Below, piece after piece: positions 16,686-25,703 of a stretch of 37,692 nt of DNA. The translations under genes and the position numbers were made by a program. This stretch comes from Burkholderiales bacterium (lineage in GTDB: Bacteria > Pseudomonadota > Gammaproteobacteria > Burkholderiales > Nitrosomonadaceae): contig JACKLU010000020.1 in the NCBI GenBank assembly GCA_024235735.1, positions 1 through 37,692 of the forward strand, given 5' to 3'. The stretch's first letter is position 1. The number at the start of each line of letters is the position of its first letter. The notes under the pieces are model-generated. The model was not told the DNA's origin, did no database searches, and saw only the letters and a list, made by a program, of their open reading frames with translations.

Positions 16686-18385
16686 AATTTTTTTAGCATA
16701 AACGAAACTATTTCATGCAAAGAAACTGTCTGTGCATCTTGGTCGGCGCGACCTTTGTATTCCACGTTTGCTTGCAGTAATCCGCGATCGCTGATGACGA
16801 TCCGATGCGGTATGCCAATTAGCTCCGTATCGGCAAACATGATTCCCGGGCGTTCATTGCGGTCATCCAGAAGAACTTCAATATGATTGCTGAGGAACAG
16901 CTTATAAAGCTTCTCGGCTTCTCTGCTGACCTGATCGCTTTTGTGCATTCCGATTGGAATAATGGCCAGTTGAAACGGCGCCATGCTTTCTGGAAAAATA
17001 ATGCCGCGCTGATCATGATTTTGCTCTATTGCGGCGGCAACGATGCGGGAAATACCGATGCCATAGCATCCCATTTCAAAGTTTTGTAATTGCCCTGCAG
17101 CACTTAGATAGTTTGCCTTCATGTGCTGCGAATATTTTGTATGTAATTTAAATATGTGCCCGACTTCAATGCCGCGGCAGATTTCAAGCGTGCCTTTGCC
17201 ATCTGGTGAAAGATCGCCCGAACAGACATTGCGAATATCAAAAACATGTTCGGGTATTTTGATGTCGCGGCCAAGATTAGCATTGATGTAATGAAATCCG
17301 GCGTCGTTTGCACCGCAGGCAAAATTGCGCATTTCCATGACGGCGGAGTCGGCTACGATGTCCAATTCTAATCCTACCGGCCCTATAAATCCTGGAATAG
17401 TACCGGTAGCATTCAAAATGGTTTCTTCGCTGGCCATTTCGAAGTCAGCCAAAAATGAAATCTTTCTGACTTTGAGTTCGTTCAGTTGATGATCTCCGCG
17501 CAGTAACAGCAAATAAGACTTGCCGCTGGCTGTTACGGCCAGCGTTTTGACAGTTCTCGATAAAGGAATGCCGAGAAATTCCGCGACATCAGTACAGGAT
17601 TTTTGATCGGGTGTTGCTATTTTTTGTATTTCTTTGAACGGTTCTTGCTGCGAGACGTCCGCAGGAAGGCGTGATGTTGCCAGTTCAATGTTGGCGGCAT
17701 AATCCGAATGTGGGCAGAATGCGATGGCATCTTCACCAGAATCAGCCAGAACATGAAATTCGTGTGAACCGCTGCCGCCGATTGCGCCGGTATCTGCAGA
17801 AACTGCGCGGTATTTTAAGCCCAGCCGTGTAAAAATGCGGCTGTACGTCTGGAACATCAGTTGATACGTTTCTTCCAGACTATCCATGTCGGTATGAAAA
17901 GAATAGGCATCTTTCATCAGAAATTCGCGGGCACGCATGACGCCGAAGCGTGGACGGATTTCATCACGGAATTTTGTCTGAATCTGATAGAAATTAAGTG
18001 GTAACTGCCGGTAACTGCTTATTTCGCGGCGCGCAATATCAGTTATGACTTCCTCGTGCGTCGGACCAAAACAAAAGTCATGCGCATGGCGATCTTTTAT
18101 CTTCAACATTTGCGGCCCAAAGACATCCCAGCGACCCGATTCCTGCCATAGTTCAGCGGGCTGTATGGCGGGCATGAGTAATTCTATGGCGCCGCTGTTA
18201 TTCATTTCTTCGCGGACAACATACTCTACTTTTCGCAACACCCTTAAACCAAGCGGCATCCAGGTATATAATCCGCTGCCAAGACGTTTGATAAGGCCTG
18301 CGCGCAGCATCAGGTTATGGCTGATCAGTTCTGCTTCAGCGGGAGCTTCTTTAAGTGTCGAAATAAAAAATTGCGAGACACGCAT
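16673..18385 (-). CDS. proS: Prolyl-tRNA synthetase
   Basis: Charges tRNA-Pro. A 570-residue bacterial-type ProRS: class II motif 1 near the N-terminus, motif 2 in RPRFGVMRAREFLMKDAYSF, the FGPTHEEVITD segment, a YbaK-like editing insert between about residues 220 and 400, motif 3 in GCYGIGISRIVAAAIEQ, then the anticodon-binding domain. The ATG at 18385 (MRVSQFFISTLKEAPAEAE) matches where the E. coli protein starts; an in-frame ATG four codons upstream (18397) is possible. It is divergent from rppH. Confidence 0.95.
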   Translation of the reverse strand: MRVSQFFISTLKEAPAEAELISHNLMLRAGLIKRLGSGLYTWMPLGLRVLRKVEYVVREEMNNSGAIELLMPAIQPAELWQESGRWDVFGPQMLKIKDRHAHDFCFGPTHEEVITDIARREISSYRQLPLNFYQIQTKFRDEIRPRFGVMRAREFLMKDAYSFHTDMDSLEETYQLMFQTYSRIFTRLGLKYRAVSADTGAIGGSGSHEFHVLADSGEDAIAFCPHSDYAANIELATSRLPADVSQQEPFKEIQKIATPDQKSCTDVAEFLGIPLSRTVKTLAVTASGKSYLLLLRGDHQLNELKVRKISFLADFEMASEETILNATGTIPGFIGPVGLELDIVADSAVMEMRNFACGANDAGFHYINANLGRDIKIPEHVFDIRNVCSGDLSPDGKGTLEICRGIEVGHIFKLHTKYSQHMKANYLSAAGQLQNFEMGCYGIGISRIVAAAIEQNHDQRGIIFPESMAPFQLAIIPIGMHKSDQVSREAEKLYKLFLSNHIEVLLDDRNERPGIMFADTELIGIPHRIVISDRGLLQANVEYKGRADQDAQTVSLHEIVSFMLKKLCTN

Positions 18386-18605
18386 GCTGGGTTCCATCAG
18401 TGAATAAAGAAGGGTAGCAATTCTACCTTGAAATCTTGGCTCAAGTATGGTTAAGTCTCACAGGAAAGAATTAAAATTGAAAATAATGCGTATTAAAATT
18501 CGGATTTGGAAAGTGCTGGTTCAGTCGGTTATGTTAATGACACTTCAATTCTGTAAAAAAGTATGAAAAAATCTACATTTCAATGGGTCAAATGGATTTT
18601 TTAAC

Positions 18606-19103
18606 ATGATTGACCGTAATGGATATCGTCCAAACGTTGGTATTATCCTGTTGAATTCGAGGAATGAAGTTTTTTGGGGTAAAAGGATCAGGCAAAATTC
18701 CTGGCAATTTCCTCAGGGCGGGATAAAATCGGGAGAAAGCCCGGAGCAAGCCATGTATCGGGAGCTAACCGAGGAAATTGGCTTGCTTCCGAATCATGTT
18801 AAGATTGTTGGACGCACACGCGACTGGTTGCGATATGAAGTTCCGGAAAAGTGGATTAGACGTGAATGGCGAGGGAACTATAAAGGGCAGAAACAAATCT
18901 GGTACTTACTACGTTTGATTGGCCGGGACAGCGATGTATCCTTGCGTAAAAGTGCGCACCCTGAGTTTGATGCCTGGCGGTGGAACCATTATTGGGTAGA
19001 GTTGGAAACAGTCGTTGAATTCAAACGCAAGGTATATAAACAGGCGTTAACAGAGCTATCAAGTTTATTGCATGATATTCCGGACAAGGTTGTGCAGAAA
19101 TAA
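18606..19103 (+). CDS. rppH: RNA pyrophosphohydrolase (Nudix)
   Basis: RppH removes pyrophosphate from mRNA 5' ends to start RNase E decay. A 165-residue protein with an intact Nudix box: Gly38, Glu44, Arg52-Glu53, Glu56-Glu57 and Gly59 in the stretch GGIKSGESPEQAM followed by YRELTEEIGL. The start MIDRNGYRPNVGIILLN is characteristic of RppH/NudH rather than other Nudix proteins. It is divergent from proS across about 220 bases, where no clear promoter was identified. Confidence 0.94.
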   Translation: MIDRNGYRPNVGIILLNSRNEVFWGKRIRQNSWQFPQGGIKSGESPEQAMYRELTEEIGLLPNHVKIVGRTRDWLRYEVPEKWIRREWRGNYKGQKQIWYLLRLIGRDSDVSLRKSAHPEFDAWRWNHYWVELETVVEFKRKVYKQALTELSSLLHDIPDKVVQK

Positions 19104-19254
19104 CTGTAAAATGCTTGCTTGGTCATGCGCACAGAAGGGAAAGTCAGGCATCGTGACGGGTGAAACGATCGGCGTTAATATGTGTATTCCTTATATATTA
19201 AAGTAAAGTGGCAATTGTTTAAGTCCGGAACCATAGGGCTCCTTATTAGAGAAT

Positions 19255-19268
19255 TCCTATTTATAGGA
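19255..19268 (+). promoter_or_regulatory. Palindrome upstream of the peroxidase gene
   Basis: Perfect 14-base inverted repeat TCCTAT-TT-ATAGGA, about 63 bases before the peroxidase start and just upstream of the terminator-like hairpin. It could be a repressor operator or an RNA stem. It matches no FNR or Fur consensus that I recognise. Confidence 0.3.
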
Positions 19269-19290
19269 TGTTTGTTTCATCAGGCGTAAT

Positions 19291-19318
19291 CGGCTGCGCC
19301 ATTAACAGCCGTTTTTTT
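19291..19318 (+). terminator. Rho-independent terminator touching the peroxidase ribosome site
   Basis: Stem CGGCTG (19291-19296) with CAGCCG (19306-19311), followed by seven T residues. By form it is a good intrinsic terminator. It may simply end rppH transcripts, but it lies about 190 bases after rppH and only 13 bases before the peroxidase ATG, with the AGGGAG ribosome site directly after the T-run. It could therefore act as an attenuator for the peroxidase. Confidence 0.65.
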
Positions 19319-19331
19319 AGGGAGAATGTTG

Positions 19332-20330
19332 ATGATGGTACGTACTCTGGTGATATCGTTGCTATCGATTGGCGCGCTTGTCACCTCGATCAATGTGTCA
19401 GCCAATGAAAATGAACCGATACAGCCTATCAAAGCTGTTAAGCCAAAAAATCCTGAATTGGTGGAACTCGGTAAAATGCTGTTTTTTGATCCGCGTTTGT
19501 CCAAATCAGGCTGGATATCCTGTAATTCCTGTCACAACCTGAGCATGGGGGGTACTGACAATATTCCAACATCTATCGGACATGCTTGGCAACAGGGTCC
19601 AATTAATGCGCCAACGGTATTGAATGCAACAATGAATCTGGCGCAATTCTGGGATGGCCGTGCTAAAGACTTGAAAGAGCAGGCGGGCGGGCCGATTGCA
19701 AATCCTGGAGAAATGGCGTCTACACATGAACTTGCTGTAAGTATCGTTAATTCTATTCCACAATATCGGGCTAAATTCGAAAAGGCATTTGGCTCGGATA
19801 AAGTGGATATTGATCGTGTTACTACCGCTATCGCCGCGTTTGAAGATACGCTGGTTACACCGGGGTCACGTTTCGATAAATGGTTGGAAGGCGATAAAGA
19901 GGCGCTGAATAAACAGGAGCTGGAAGGGTATCAATTATTCAAGAGCAGCGGGTGTACGGGGTGTCATAACGGTCCGGCTGTAGGGGGCGCGCTTTATCAA
20001 AAATTTGGCGTGCACCATCCTTATAAAACGGATAGCAAAATCGAAGGCCGTAAAGCGGTGACTGGCAAAGACACTGATTTGAATGTGTTTAAAGTGCCAA
20101 CGCTACGCAATATTGAATTAACCTATCCGTATTTCCACGATGGTGCAGTATGGACATTGGAAGAAGCGGTAAAGACAATGGGTAAATTGCAGCTTGATCG
20201 TGATTTCAATAAAAAAGAAATTGACAGTATTGTTGCATTTCTGAAAACACTGACAGGCGAGCAACCGGATATCAAATTACCGATACTGCCACCTTCCAAC
20301 AATGACACACCAAGACCGCAACCATTTTAG
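19332..20330 (+). CDS. Di-haem cytochrome c peroxidase
   Basis: A periplasmic bacterial CcpA/MauG-family peroxidase that reduces hydrogen peroxide with electrons from cytochromes. A signal peptide is visible (about residues 1-24, cleavage after VSA). Two haem c sites are present: CNSCH (Cys64, Cys67, His68; low potential) and CTGCH (Cys208, Cys211, His212; high potential). The LGKMLFFDPRLSKSG and FKVPTLRNIELTYPYFHDG segments are family hallmarks. At 332 residues it is a normal length. The ATG at 19332 is preferred over the one at 19326 because it stands at a proper distance from AGGGAG. It may be controlled by the leader hairpin. Confidence 0.92.
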   Translation: MMVRTLVISLLSIGALVTSINVSANENEPIQPIKAVKPKNPELVELGKMLFFDPRLSKSGWISCNSCHNLSMGGTDNIPTSIGHAWQQGPINAPTVLNATMNLAQFWDGRAKDLKEQAGGPIANPGEMASTHELAVSIVNSIPQYRAKFEKAFGSDKVDIDRVTTAIAAFEDTLVTPGSRFDKWLEGDKEALNKQELEGYQLFKSSGCTGCHNGPAVGGALYQKFGVHHPYKTDSKIEGRKAVTGKDTDLNVFKVPTLRNIELTYPYFHDGAVWTLEEAVKTMGKLQLDRDFNKKEIDSIVAFLKTLTGEQPDIKLPILPPSNNDTPRPQPF

Positions 20331-20375
20331 AGTTGACTTCTGGCTTGTCATATGAAAGAAAGCTGCTGTCAATAG

Positions 20376-20417
20376 AAACTATCCGGATCATCTTCAGGTG
20401 ATTGATCCGGATAGTTT
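20376..20417. terminator. Strong inverted repeat between the peroxidase gene and hfq
   Basis: Perfect 15-bp arms AAACTATCCGGATCA (20376-20390) and TGATCCGGATAGTTT (20403-20417) with a 12-base loop. The position, 46 bases past the peroxidase stop, suggests a terminator. The T-run that follows is weak (GATGATTTT), so termination may be partial or the stem may protect the 3' end. Confidence 0.6.
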
Positions 20418-20538
20418 GATGATTTTAATCGTCATACGAGCAGATTCACAAAAATATCAGGTCGAATACTGGATTTGATTTTTAAAATCAAGTAGAGTCA
20501 TTACTCCTATAACCAATAATTAGAACAGGGAGCTACGC

Positions 20539-20784
20539 ATGGGTACCAAGGGACAGTTGCTGCAAGATCCATTTCTAAACATATTGCGCAAGGAACACAT
20601 TCCGGTTTCAATTTATTTAGTCAATGGAATCAAATTACAAGGGCATATCGATTCGTTTGATCAATACGTTGTGCTGCTAAAAAATTCGGTAACGCAAATG
20701 GTATATAAGCATGCAATATCAACAGTGGTGCCTTCAAAAGCAGTTACGATACCGTTTGAGAATCCAGAAGCGCGTGACACTTAA
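20539..20784 (+). CDS. hfq: RNA chaperone Hfq
   Basis: Hexameric Sm-like protein that pairs small RNAs with mRNAs. An 81-residue protein with the proximal-face Sm1 region (GQLLQDPFLNILRKEHIPVSIYLVNGIKLQG), the distal-face residues, and the Sm2 YKHAIST motif. The C-terminal tail is short, as in other betaproteobacteria. A good GGGAG ribosome site precedes it. Its stop overlaps the hflX start by one base, the classic hfq-hflX operon. Confidence 0.97.
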   Translation: MGTKGQLLQDPFLNILRKEHIPVSIYLVNGIKLQGHIDSFDQYVVLLKNSVTQMVYKHAISTVVPSKAVTIPFENPEARDT

Positions 20785-21962
20785 TGTCTGAAACATCGAG
20801 GCCTCATAGCGCTCAAAAATCCAGCAAAGCAATTCTGGTAAGCTTGGATTTGAATGAAGGGCAATATTCGGAGCGCTTGAAAGAACTTCAACTGCTGGCA
20901 GCAAGTGATCAAATTGATGTGATGGCAGTCATTGAAGGGAAAAGGTCGCATCCCGATCCCAAGATGTATGTGGGTAGCGGAAAAGCTGATGAGATCGCCA
21001 AATTGCTGGTAGATACCGGGAGTGATATGGTGATTTTTAATCACGAACTTACACCGGCGCAGCAGCGTAATTTGATGCAATTTTTGAATGTGCCCGTTAT
21101 TGACCGTACCAGTCTGATATTGGATATTTTTGCGCAACGTGCTAAAAGCCATGAAGGAAAGCTACAGGTCGAGTTAGCACAGCTGGAGCATTTGGCAACG
21201 CGTCTGGTGCGCGGCTGGACGCATTTGGAGCGGCAAAAGGGCGGTATAGGCTTACGCGGTCCTGGTGAAACACAGCTGGAAACGGATCGACGGTTGTTAA
21301 AAAAACGCGTGAAGTTGCTCAAAGAAAAACTGCTCAGCTTGCAATGTCAGCGTAAAGTACAGCGTCGCTCAAGACAGCGCTCCCGTATTTTGTCAGTTTC
21401 TATCGTTGGTTACACCAATGCGGGAAAATCGACATTGTTTAATCGATTGACAAGAGCGGATGCTTATGCAGCGGATCGATTATTTGCAACGCTGGACACA
21501 ACAACAAGGAAGCTGTATCTGCCAGATTGCGGATCGGTCGTGGTTTCGGATACCGTAGGTTTTATACAGGAATTGCCGCATACGCTCATTGCGGCTTTTC
21601 GTGCCACACTTGAAGAAACTGTTCAGGCTGATTTGTTGCTTCACGTCGTTGATGCACATAGTCCGAATCGGGATGAGCAGATAGCCGAAGTCAACAGGAT
21701 ACTGGTAGAAATTGGCGCTGGGAATGTCCCCCAGATACTGATCTTAAATAAGATTGATCTGAGCGATATATCGGATCGGGGAGCGGGTATTGTGCGGAAT
21801 GAGTATGGTAGAATAGTGCGCATACGGTTAAGCGCAAAAACAGGCGAAGGTTTGGAGTTTATAAGGCAAGCCTTGACTGAGGCTGTTTCAAAAGGACCTG
21901 AACCGTTGGACGGGATGTCGATCGAATTCGACGAAACGAAGCGTAATAGTGCTACGGTGTAA
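20784..21962 (+). CDS. hflX: GTPase HflX
   Basis: Ribosome-associated GTPase that splits stalled or heat-damaged 70S ribosomes. A 392-residue protein: N-terminal HflX nucleotide-binding domain (MYVGSGKADEIAKLL), the family signature RGPGETQLETDRR, then a G domain with G1 GYTNAGKS (209-216), G3 DTVGF (256-260) and G4 NKID (322-325). It is translationally coupled to hfq (TAATG) and followed 33 bases later by hflK. Confidence 0.95.
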   Translation: MSETSRPHSAQKSSKAILVSLDLNEGQYSERLKELQLLAASDQIDVMAVIEGKRSHPDPKMYVGSGKADEIAKLLVDTGSDMVIFNHELTPAQQRNLMQFLNVPVIDRTSLILDIFAQRAKSHEGKLQVELAQLEHLATRLVRGWTHLERQKGGIGLRGPGETQLETDRRLLKKRVKLLKEKLLSLQCQRKVQRRSRQRSRILSVSIVGYTNAGKSTLFNRLTRADAYAADRLFATLDTTTRKLYLPDCGSVVVSDTVGFIQELPHTLIAAFRATLEETVQADLLLHVVDAHSPNRDEQIAEVNRILVEIGAGNVPQILILNKIDLSDISDRGAGIVRNEYGRIVRIRLSAKTGEGLEFIRQALTEAVSKGPEPLDGMSIEFDETKRNSATV

Positions 21963-21995
21963 GTTATATTTTGAACAAATAAAACAGGAAGAATT

Positions 21996-23186
21996 ATGGG
22001 TTTAAATGATCCTCAATGGGGAAAAAATAAAGGCGACTCCGGGCCGCCCGATCTGGATGAAGTGTTGCGTAATGTCAATAAGAAAATCAACACTATTTTT
22101 GGCGCGAAGGAAGGCAAAGGTGGCAATGACGGCGGAGGTCCTCGCAATAAGGAGCCAAGACAATACAGCAGTGGCAGTATTGTCGCCATACTTGTTTTGT
22201 TACTGGTTGTATGGATTGGTAGCGGCTTTTATATTGTCAACGAAGGTCATCGTGGTGTCGTGCTGAGGTTTGGCGCGTATGTTGATACGACGCCAGCCGG
22301 TTTGCGTTGGCACATGCCTTATCCGATTGAGCAAGTGGAAATTGTGAATGTCAGTCAGGTGCGCACCGTTGAAATCGGTTATCGTAATAACGTTCGCAGT
22401 AAAGTATTGAGAGAAGCGTTAATGCTGACGGATGACGAGAATATCATCGACATCCAGTTTGCCGTGCAGTATATCCTGAATAATCCGGAAAATTTTCTGT
22501 TCAATAATCGGGATCCTGATGATGCGGCATTGCAGGCTGCGGAAACAGCGATCAGGCAGATTATTGGCAAGAGCAAGATGGATTATGTTCTCTATGAAGG
22601 CCGGGAGCAGGTTGCATCTGCTGCAACAGTTCTGATGCAGGAGATTTTGGATCGCTACCAGATTGGTATTTCAATCAGCAGAGTAACCATGCAGAACGCT
22701 CAACCGCCTGAGCAGGTTCAGGCTGCATTTGATGATGCGGTTAAAGCTGGACAGGATAGAGAGCGTCAAAAGAATGAAGGCCAGGCTTATGCAAATGATG
22801 TGATTCCAAGAGCAAGAGGTAATGCTGCACGTCTGATCGAAGAATCGCAAGGCTACAAGGAACGTGTTATCGCGAGCGCGGAAGGTGATGCAAGTCGTTT
22901 CAGCCAGATCCTTGAGGAATACAGCAAGGCGCCCGGTGTTACGCGCGAGCGCTTATATCTTGATATGATGCAGCAAGTATTGTCCAGCACAAGCAAAATC
23001 ATGGTAGATCAGCAAAGTGGAAGTAATTTACTGTACTTGCCCCTGGATAAATTAATTGGTGGGAGCGGGTCGAGTCCCATGCCACAAGCAACACAGATGC
23101 AATCGCCGGTGATTCAGGAAGTAATGCCGGATAGCAATATGCGTACGCGAGACACATTCCGCGGACGCGAAAGGGAGATGAGATAA
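21996..23186 (+). CDS. hflK: HflK, subunit of the FtsH regulatory complex
   Basis: SPFH/prohibitin-domain membrane protein that, with HflC, cages the FtsH protease and limits its access to membrane substrates. A 396-residue protein: a Gly-rich N-terminal tail (residues 1-60), one membrane segment (about 61-80, SIVAILVLLLVVWIGSGFYI), then the SPFH domain starting VNEGHRGVVLRFG, a helical coiled-coil region, and a Pro/Gln-rich C-terminus. Ends directly before hflC. Confidence 0.94.
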   Translation: MGLNDPQWGKNKGDSGPPDLDEVLRNVNKKINTIFGAKEGKGGNDGGGPRNKEPRQYSSGSIVAILVLLLVVWIGSGFYIVNEGHRGVVLRFGAYVDTTPAGLRWHMPYPIEQVEIVNVSQVRTVEIGYRNNVRSKVLREALMLTDDENIIDIQFAVQYILNNPENFLFNNRDPDDAALQAAETAIRQIIGKSKMDYVLYEGREQVASAATVLMQEILDRYQIGISISRVTMQNAQPPEQVQAAFDDAVKAGQDRERQKNEGQAYANDVIPRARGNAARLIEESQGYKERVIASAEGDASRFSQILEEYSKAPGVTRERLYLDMMQQVLSSTSKIMVDQQSGSNLLYLPLDKLIGGSGSSPMPQATQMQSPVIQEVMPDSNMRTRDTFRGREREMR

Positions 23187-24059
23187 ATGAAAAGTTTAAC
23201 ATCCATTTTGATGGGAGTCGTCGTAGTTGGTTTTTTTCTGGCTACAACAGCAATCTATATTGTAGATGAAAGACAGCAGGCGATTTTGTTTCAGTTAGGT
23301 GAAGTTGTTGATGTAAAAACCGAGCCTGGTTTATATTTCAAAATCCCTATCGCGCAGAATGTGCGCTATTTCGAGAAGCGAATTCTTACAATGGATTCTG
23401 ATGAACCTGAACGCTTCATTACGTCAGAGAAAAAGAATGTACTTGTGGATTTGTTTGTAAAATGGCGTATTGTCGATGTGCGGCAATACTTTATCAGTGT
23501 ACGGGGTGATGAGAATCTGGCGCAGATAAGGCTGGCTCAAACGATTAATTCAAGCTTGCGTGATGAGTTTGGTAATCGCACCGTGCATGATGTTGTATCC
23601 GGTGAGCGGGATGTCATCATGGAAATCATGCGCCAAAGGGCGGATTCGGATGCACGGACCATTGGTGTTGAAGTCATCGACGTACGTTTGAAACGTGTTG
23701 ACTTGCCGCAGGAGGTCAGTGAATCTGTTTACCGCAGGATGGAGGCTGAGCGTAAGCGCGTGGCGAATGAATTGCGTTCGACTGGTGCCGCAGAGTCGGA
23801 GAAGATCCGTGCGGACGCGGATCGGCAGCGTGAGGTGATTTTGGCTGAGGCTTACCGTGAAGCGCAAAAGACAATGGGTGAGGGTGATAAACAAGCCGCT
23901 GCAACTTATGCAGAAGCTTTCAAAGGGGATCCTGAATTCTACTCATTCTGGCGGAGTATGGATGCTTACAAAAATGCATTCAGACACAAGAGTGATATGC
24001 TGGTTCTGGAACCTTCGTCAGATTTCTTCAAATATCTGAAAAATCCGGCAAGCAATTAG
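23187..24059 (+). CDS. hflC: HflC, subunit of the FtsH regulatory complex
   Basis: Partner of HflK. A 290-residue protein with an N-terminal membrane anchor (about residues 5-25), an SPFH domain beginning VDERQQAILFQLGEV, and a coiled-coil stalk (RMEAERKRVANELRSTGAAE). The end of the SPFH region has the EFYSFWRSMDAYK segment typical of HflC. It starts at the base after the hflK stop, so the two are made in equal amounts. Confidence 0.94.
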   Translation: MKSLTSILMGVVVVGFFLATTAIYIVDERQQAILFQLGEVVDVKTEPGLYFKIPIAQNVRYFEKRILTMDSDEPERFITSEKKNVLVDLFVKWRIVDVRQYFISVRGDENLAQIRLAQTINSSLRDEFGNRTVHDVVSGERDVIMEIMRQRADSDARTIGVEVIDVRLKRVDLPQEVSESVYRRMEAERKRVANELRSTGAAESEKIRADADRQREVILAEAYREAQKTMGEGDKQAAATYAEAFKGDPEFYSFWRSMDAYKNAFRHKSDMLVLEPSSDFFKYLKNPASN

Positions 24060-24103
24060 CAATTGATTTTTGCGCATCTGTCGGCATATGTCTCGGGTGC
24101 GCA

Positions 24104-24135
24104 GAAATTAAATATCAAAACTGATATTTAATTTC
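24104..24135. terminator. AT-rich inverted repeat after hflC
   Basis: Perfect 14-bp arms GAAATTAAATATCA (24104-24117) and TGATATTTAATTTC (24122-24135) with an AAAC loop, then TTCTC. It probably ends or stabilises the hfq-hflC transcript. A second small stem (ATACGC with GCGTAT) lies at 24185-24202. The remaining gap up to 24279 has no gene. Confidence 0.5.
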
Positions 24136-24279
24136 TTCTCTATATTAATGAATTAGATCGGGAAATCTGTTACATGACCTTTCAATACGCTCCCAAGCGT
24201 ATCAAAAGATTATTTTCTTTGCCGGACATGTTTAGTAGAGTTCTGTGAAAGTAATCTACACAGGAGAAGGAAAAGCAAG

Positions 24280-24465
24280 ATGCTGGATACTTTTCTAATG
24301 GCATTTGCATTAATGTTGATTATCGAAGGTGTTCTTCCTTTTTTATCTCCCCAGGCATGGCGTGAAGCATTTAAGAAATTGACCGAGCTTGATGATGGTC
24401 AGATACGCTTTATAGGTTTGACTTCCATGCTGATCGGCTTGGCGTTGTTTCTCATATTCAGTTAA
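24280..24465 (+). CDS. DUF2065 (YjeT-like) small membrane protein
   Basis: A 61-residue protein with two hydrophobic segments (about 2-20 and 44-60) joined by a charged loop (WREAFKKLTELDDGQIRFIGL). The length, topology and location between hflC and hisZ/purA match the YjeT/DUF2065 family of unknown function, which is found in this spot in many proteobacteria. An AGGAGAAGGAAAA ribosome site precedes the ATG. Confidence 0.85.
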   Translation: MLDTFLMAFALMLIIEGVLPFLSPQAWREAFKKLTELDDGQIRFIGLTSMLIGLALFLIFS

Positions 24466-24515
24466 TTTTTCATTAATCCCTTCATAAACCCGTCAGAACA
24501 TGTTGCTTGACTGCC

Positions 24516-25667
24516 ATGCGTAATTGGTTGCTGCCCGAATATATTGAGGATATTCTTCCCGCCGAGGCATATCATATCGAGATGCTGCGCCGCAGCATGA
24601 TTGATTTGCTGACGGTGCATGGTTATTGTCTTGTTTCTCCACCACTGCTTGAATTCGTCGAGTCACTCTTATCCGGAAGCGGTAGCGATATGGATCTGCA
24701 AATGTTTAAAGTGATTGATCAATTGAGTGGGCGCATGATGGGATTGCGTGCTGATATGACACCTCAGGTAGCGAGAATCGATGCGCATTTGCTGAATTGT
24801 GAAGGGATAACAAGACTTTGTTATGCGAATAGCGTGTTACATAGCGTGCCAACCAGCCTGACCCAAACGCGAGAACCTTTGCAGGTTGGCGCTGAGCTTT
24901 ACGGTCATGAAGGACTGGAAAGCGATCTTGAAATTCAGCAGTTGATGATTCTTTGCCTGGCAAAATCCGGTTTGAGTAAACTCCATGTTGATTTGGGGCA
25001 TGTTGCTGTTTTTAGAGGAATCATAAAAAACGCGCATATTTCTCAGGAAATGGAAGCAGAGCTATTCGCTATTTTGCAGAATAAGGATATGGCGGCATTA
25101 CGCACACTGTGCACGGGATTAAAAAAGAATACAAGTGAGGCATTGTTGTTATTGCCGGAGCTCTACGGTGACAAAGCGGTTTTACAAATCGCAAAAGAGA
25201 AACTACCACCGCATAAAGAGATTGTTCTGGCTCTGAATCAATTGGAGAAAGCAGGTGATGCTTTATACCCGCTGGTTGACACGCTGGCTTTTGATTTGTC
25301 CGATTTGCGTGGTTACCACTATCATACCGGCATGGTTTTTGCGGCCTATTCTGATGGTTGTTCGAACGCGATAGCGCTAGGTGGGCGTTATGATGAAATT
25401 GGAAAAGCTTTTGGAAGAGCCAGACCGGCGACCGGCTTTAGCCTGGATCTGCGCGAATTGTCCAGATTGGTTGAGAAAAAATCTTATCCGATGGGAATCT
25501 CTGCACCGTATCAGAAAAAAAACAAAGCACTGGATAGTGCAATAGCGCAATTGCGCAGTGCCGGTCATATTGTCATTGTGGAATTGCCGGAACAAACGCA
25601 AAAAACGCTGAATTGTGATAGACAACTGGTGCAGCGTAGTGGTGAATGGGTTGTCGAGAAAATTTAG
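24516..25667 (+). CDS. hisZ: ATP phosphoribosyltransferase regulatory subunit HisZ
   Basis: A histidyl-tRNA-synthetase-like protein that does not charge tRNA but activates the short-form HisG at the first step of histidine synthesis. A 383-residue protein starting MRNWLLPEYIEDILPAEAYH, with a class II core (QMFKVIDQLSGRMMGLRADMTPQVARI; ELYGHEGLESDLEI) and FDLSDLRGYHYHTGMVFAAY. It lacks the C-terminal anticodon-binding domain expected of HisRS. The ATG at 24516 is preferred over a TTG three codons upstream. hisG is not in the window. Confidence 0.92.
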   Translation: MRNWLLPEYIEDILPAEAYHIEMLRRSMIDLLTVHGYCLVSPPLLEFVESLLSGSGSDMDLQMFKVIDQLSGRMMGLRADMTPQVARIDAHLLNCEGITRLCYANSVLHSVPTSLTQTREPLQVGAELYGHEGLESDLEIQQLMILCLAKSGLSKLHVDLGHVAVFRGIIKNAHISQEMEAELFAILQNKDMAALRTLCTGLKKNTSEALLLLPELYGDKAVLQIAKEKLPPHKEIVLALNQLEKAGDALYPLVDTLAFDLSDLRGYHYHTGMVFAAYSDGCSNAIALGGRYDEIGKAFGRARPATGFSLDLRELSRLVEKKSYPMGISAPYQKKNKALDSAIAQLRSAGHIVIVELPEQTQKTLNCDRQLVQRSGEWVVEKI

Positions 25668-25703
25668 CTTTTGGACGGCAAAGGAATAGACGAGATTAGA
25701 GTG

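Noticed and set aside
18486..18566. 26-codon ORF (MRIKIRIWKVLVQ...) upstream of rppH
   Set aside because: No ribosome site and no recognisable feature; likely chance in AT-rich DNA.
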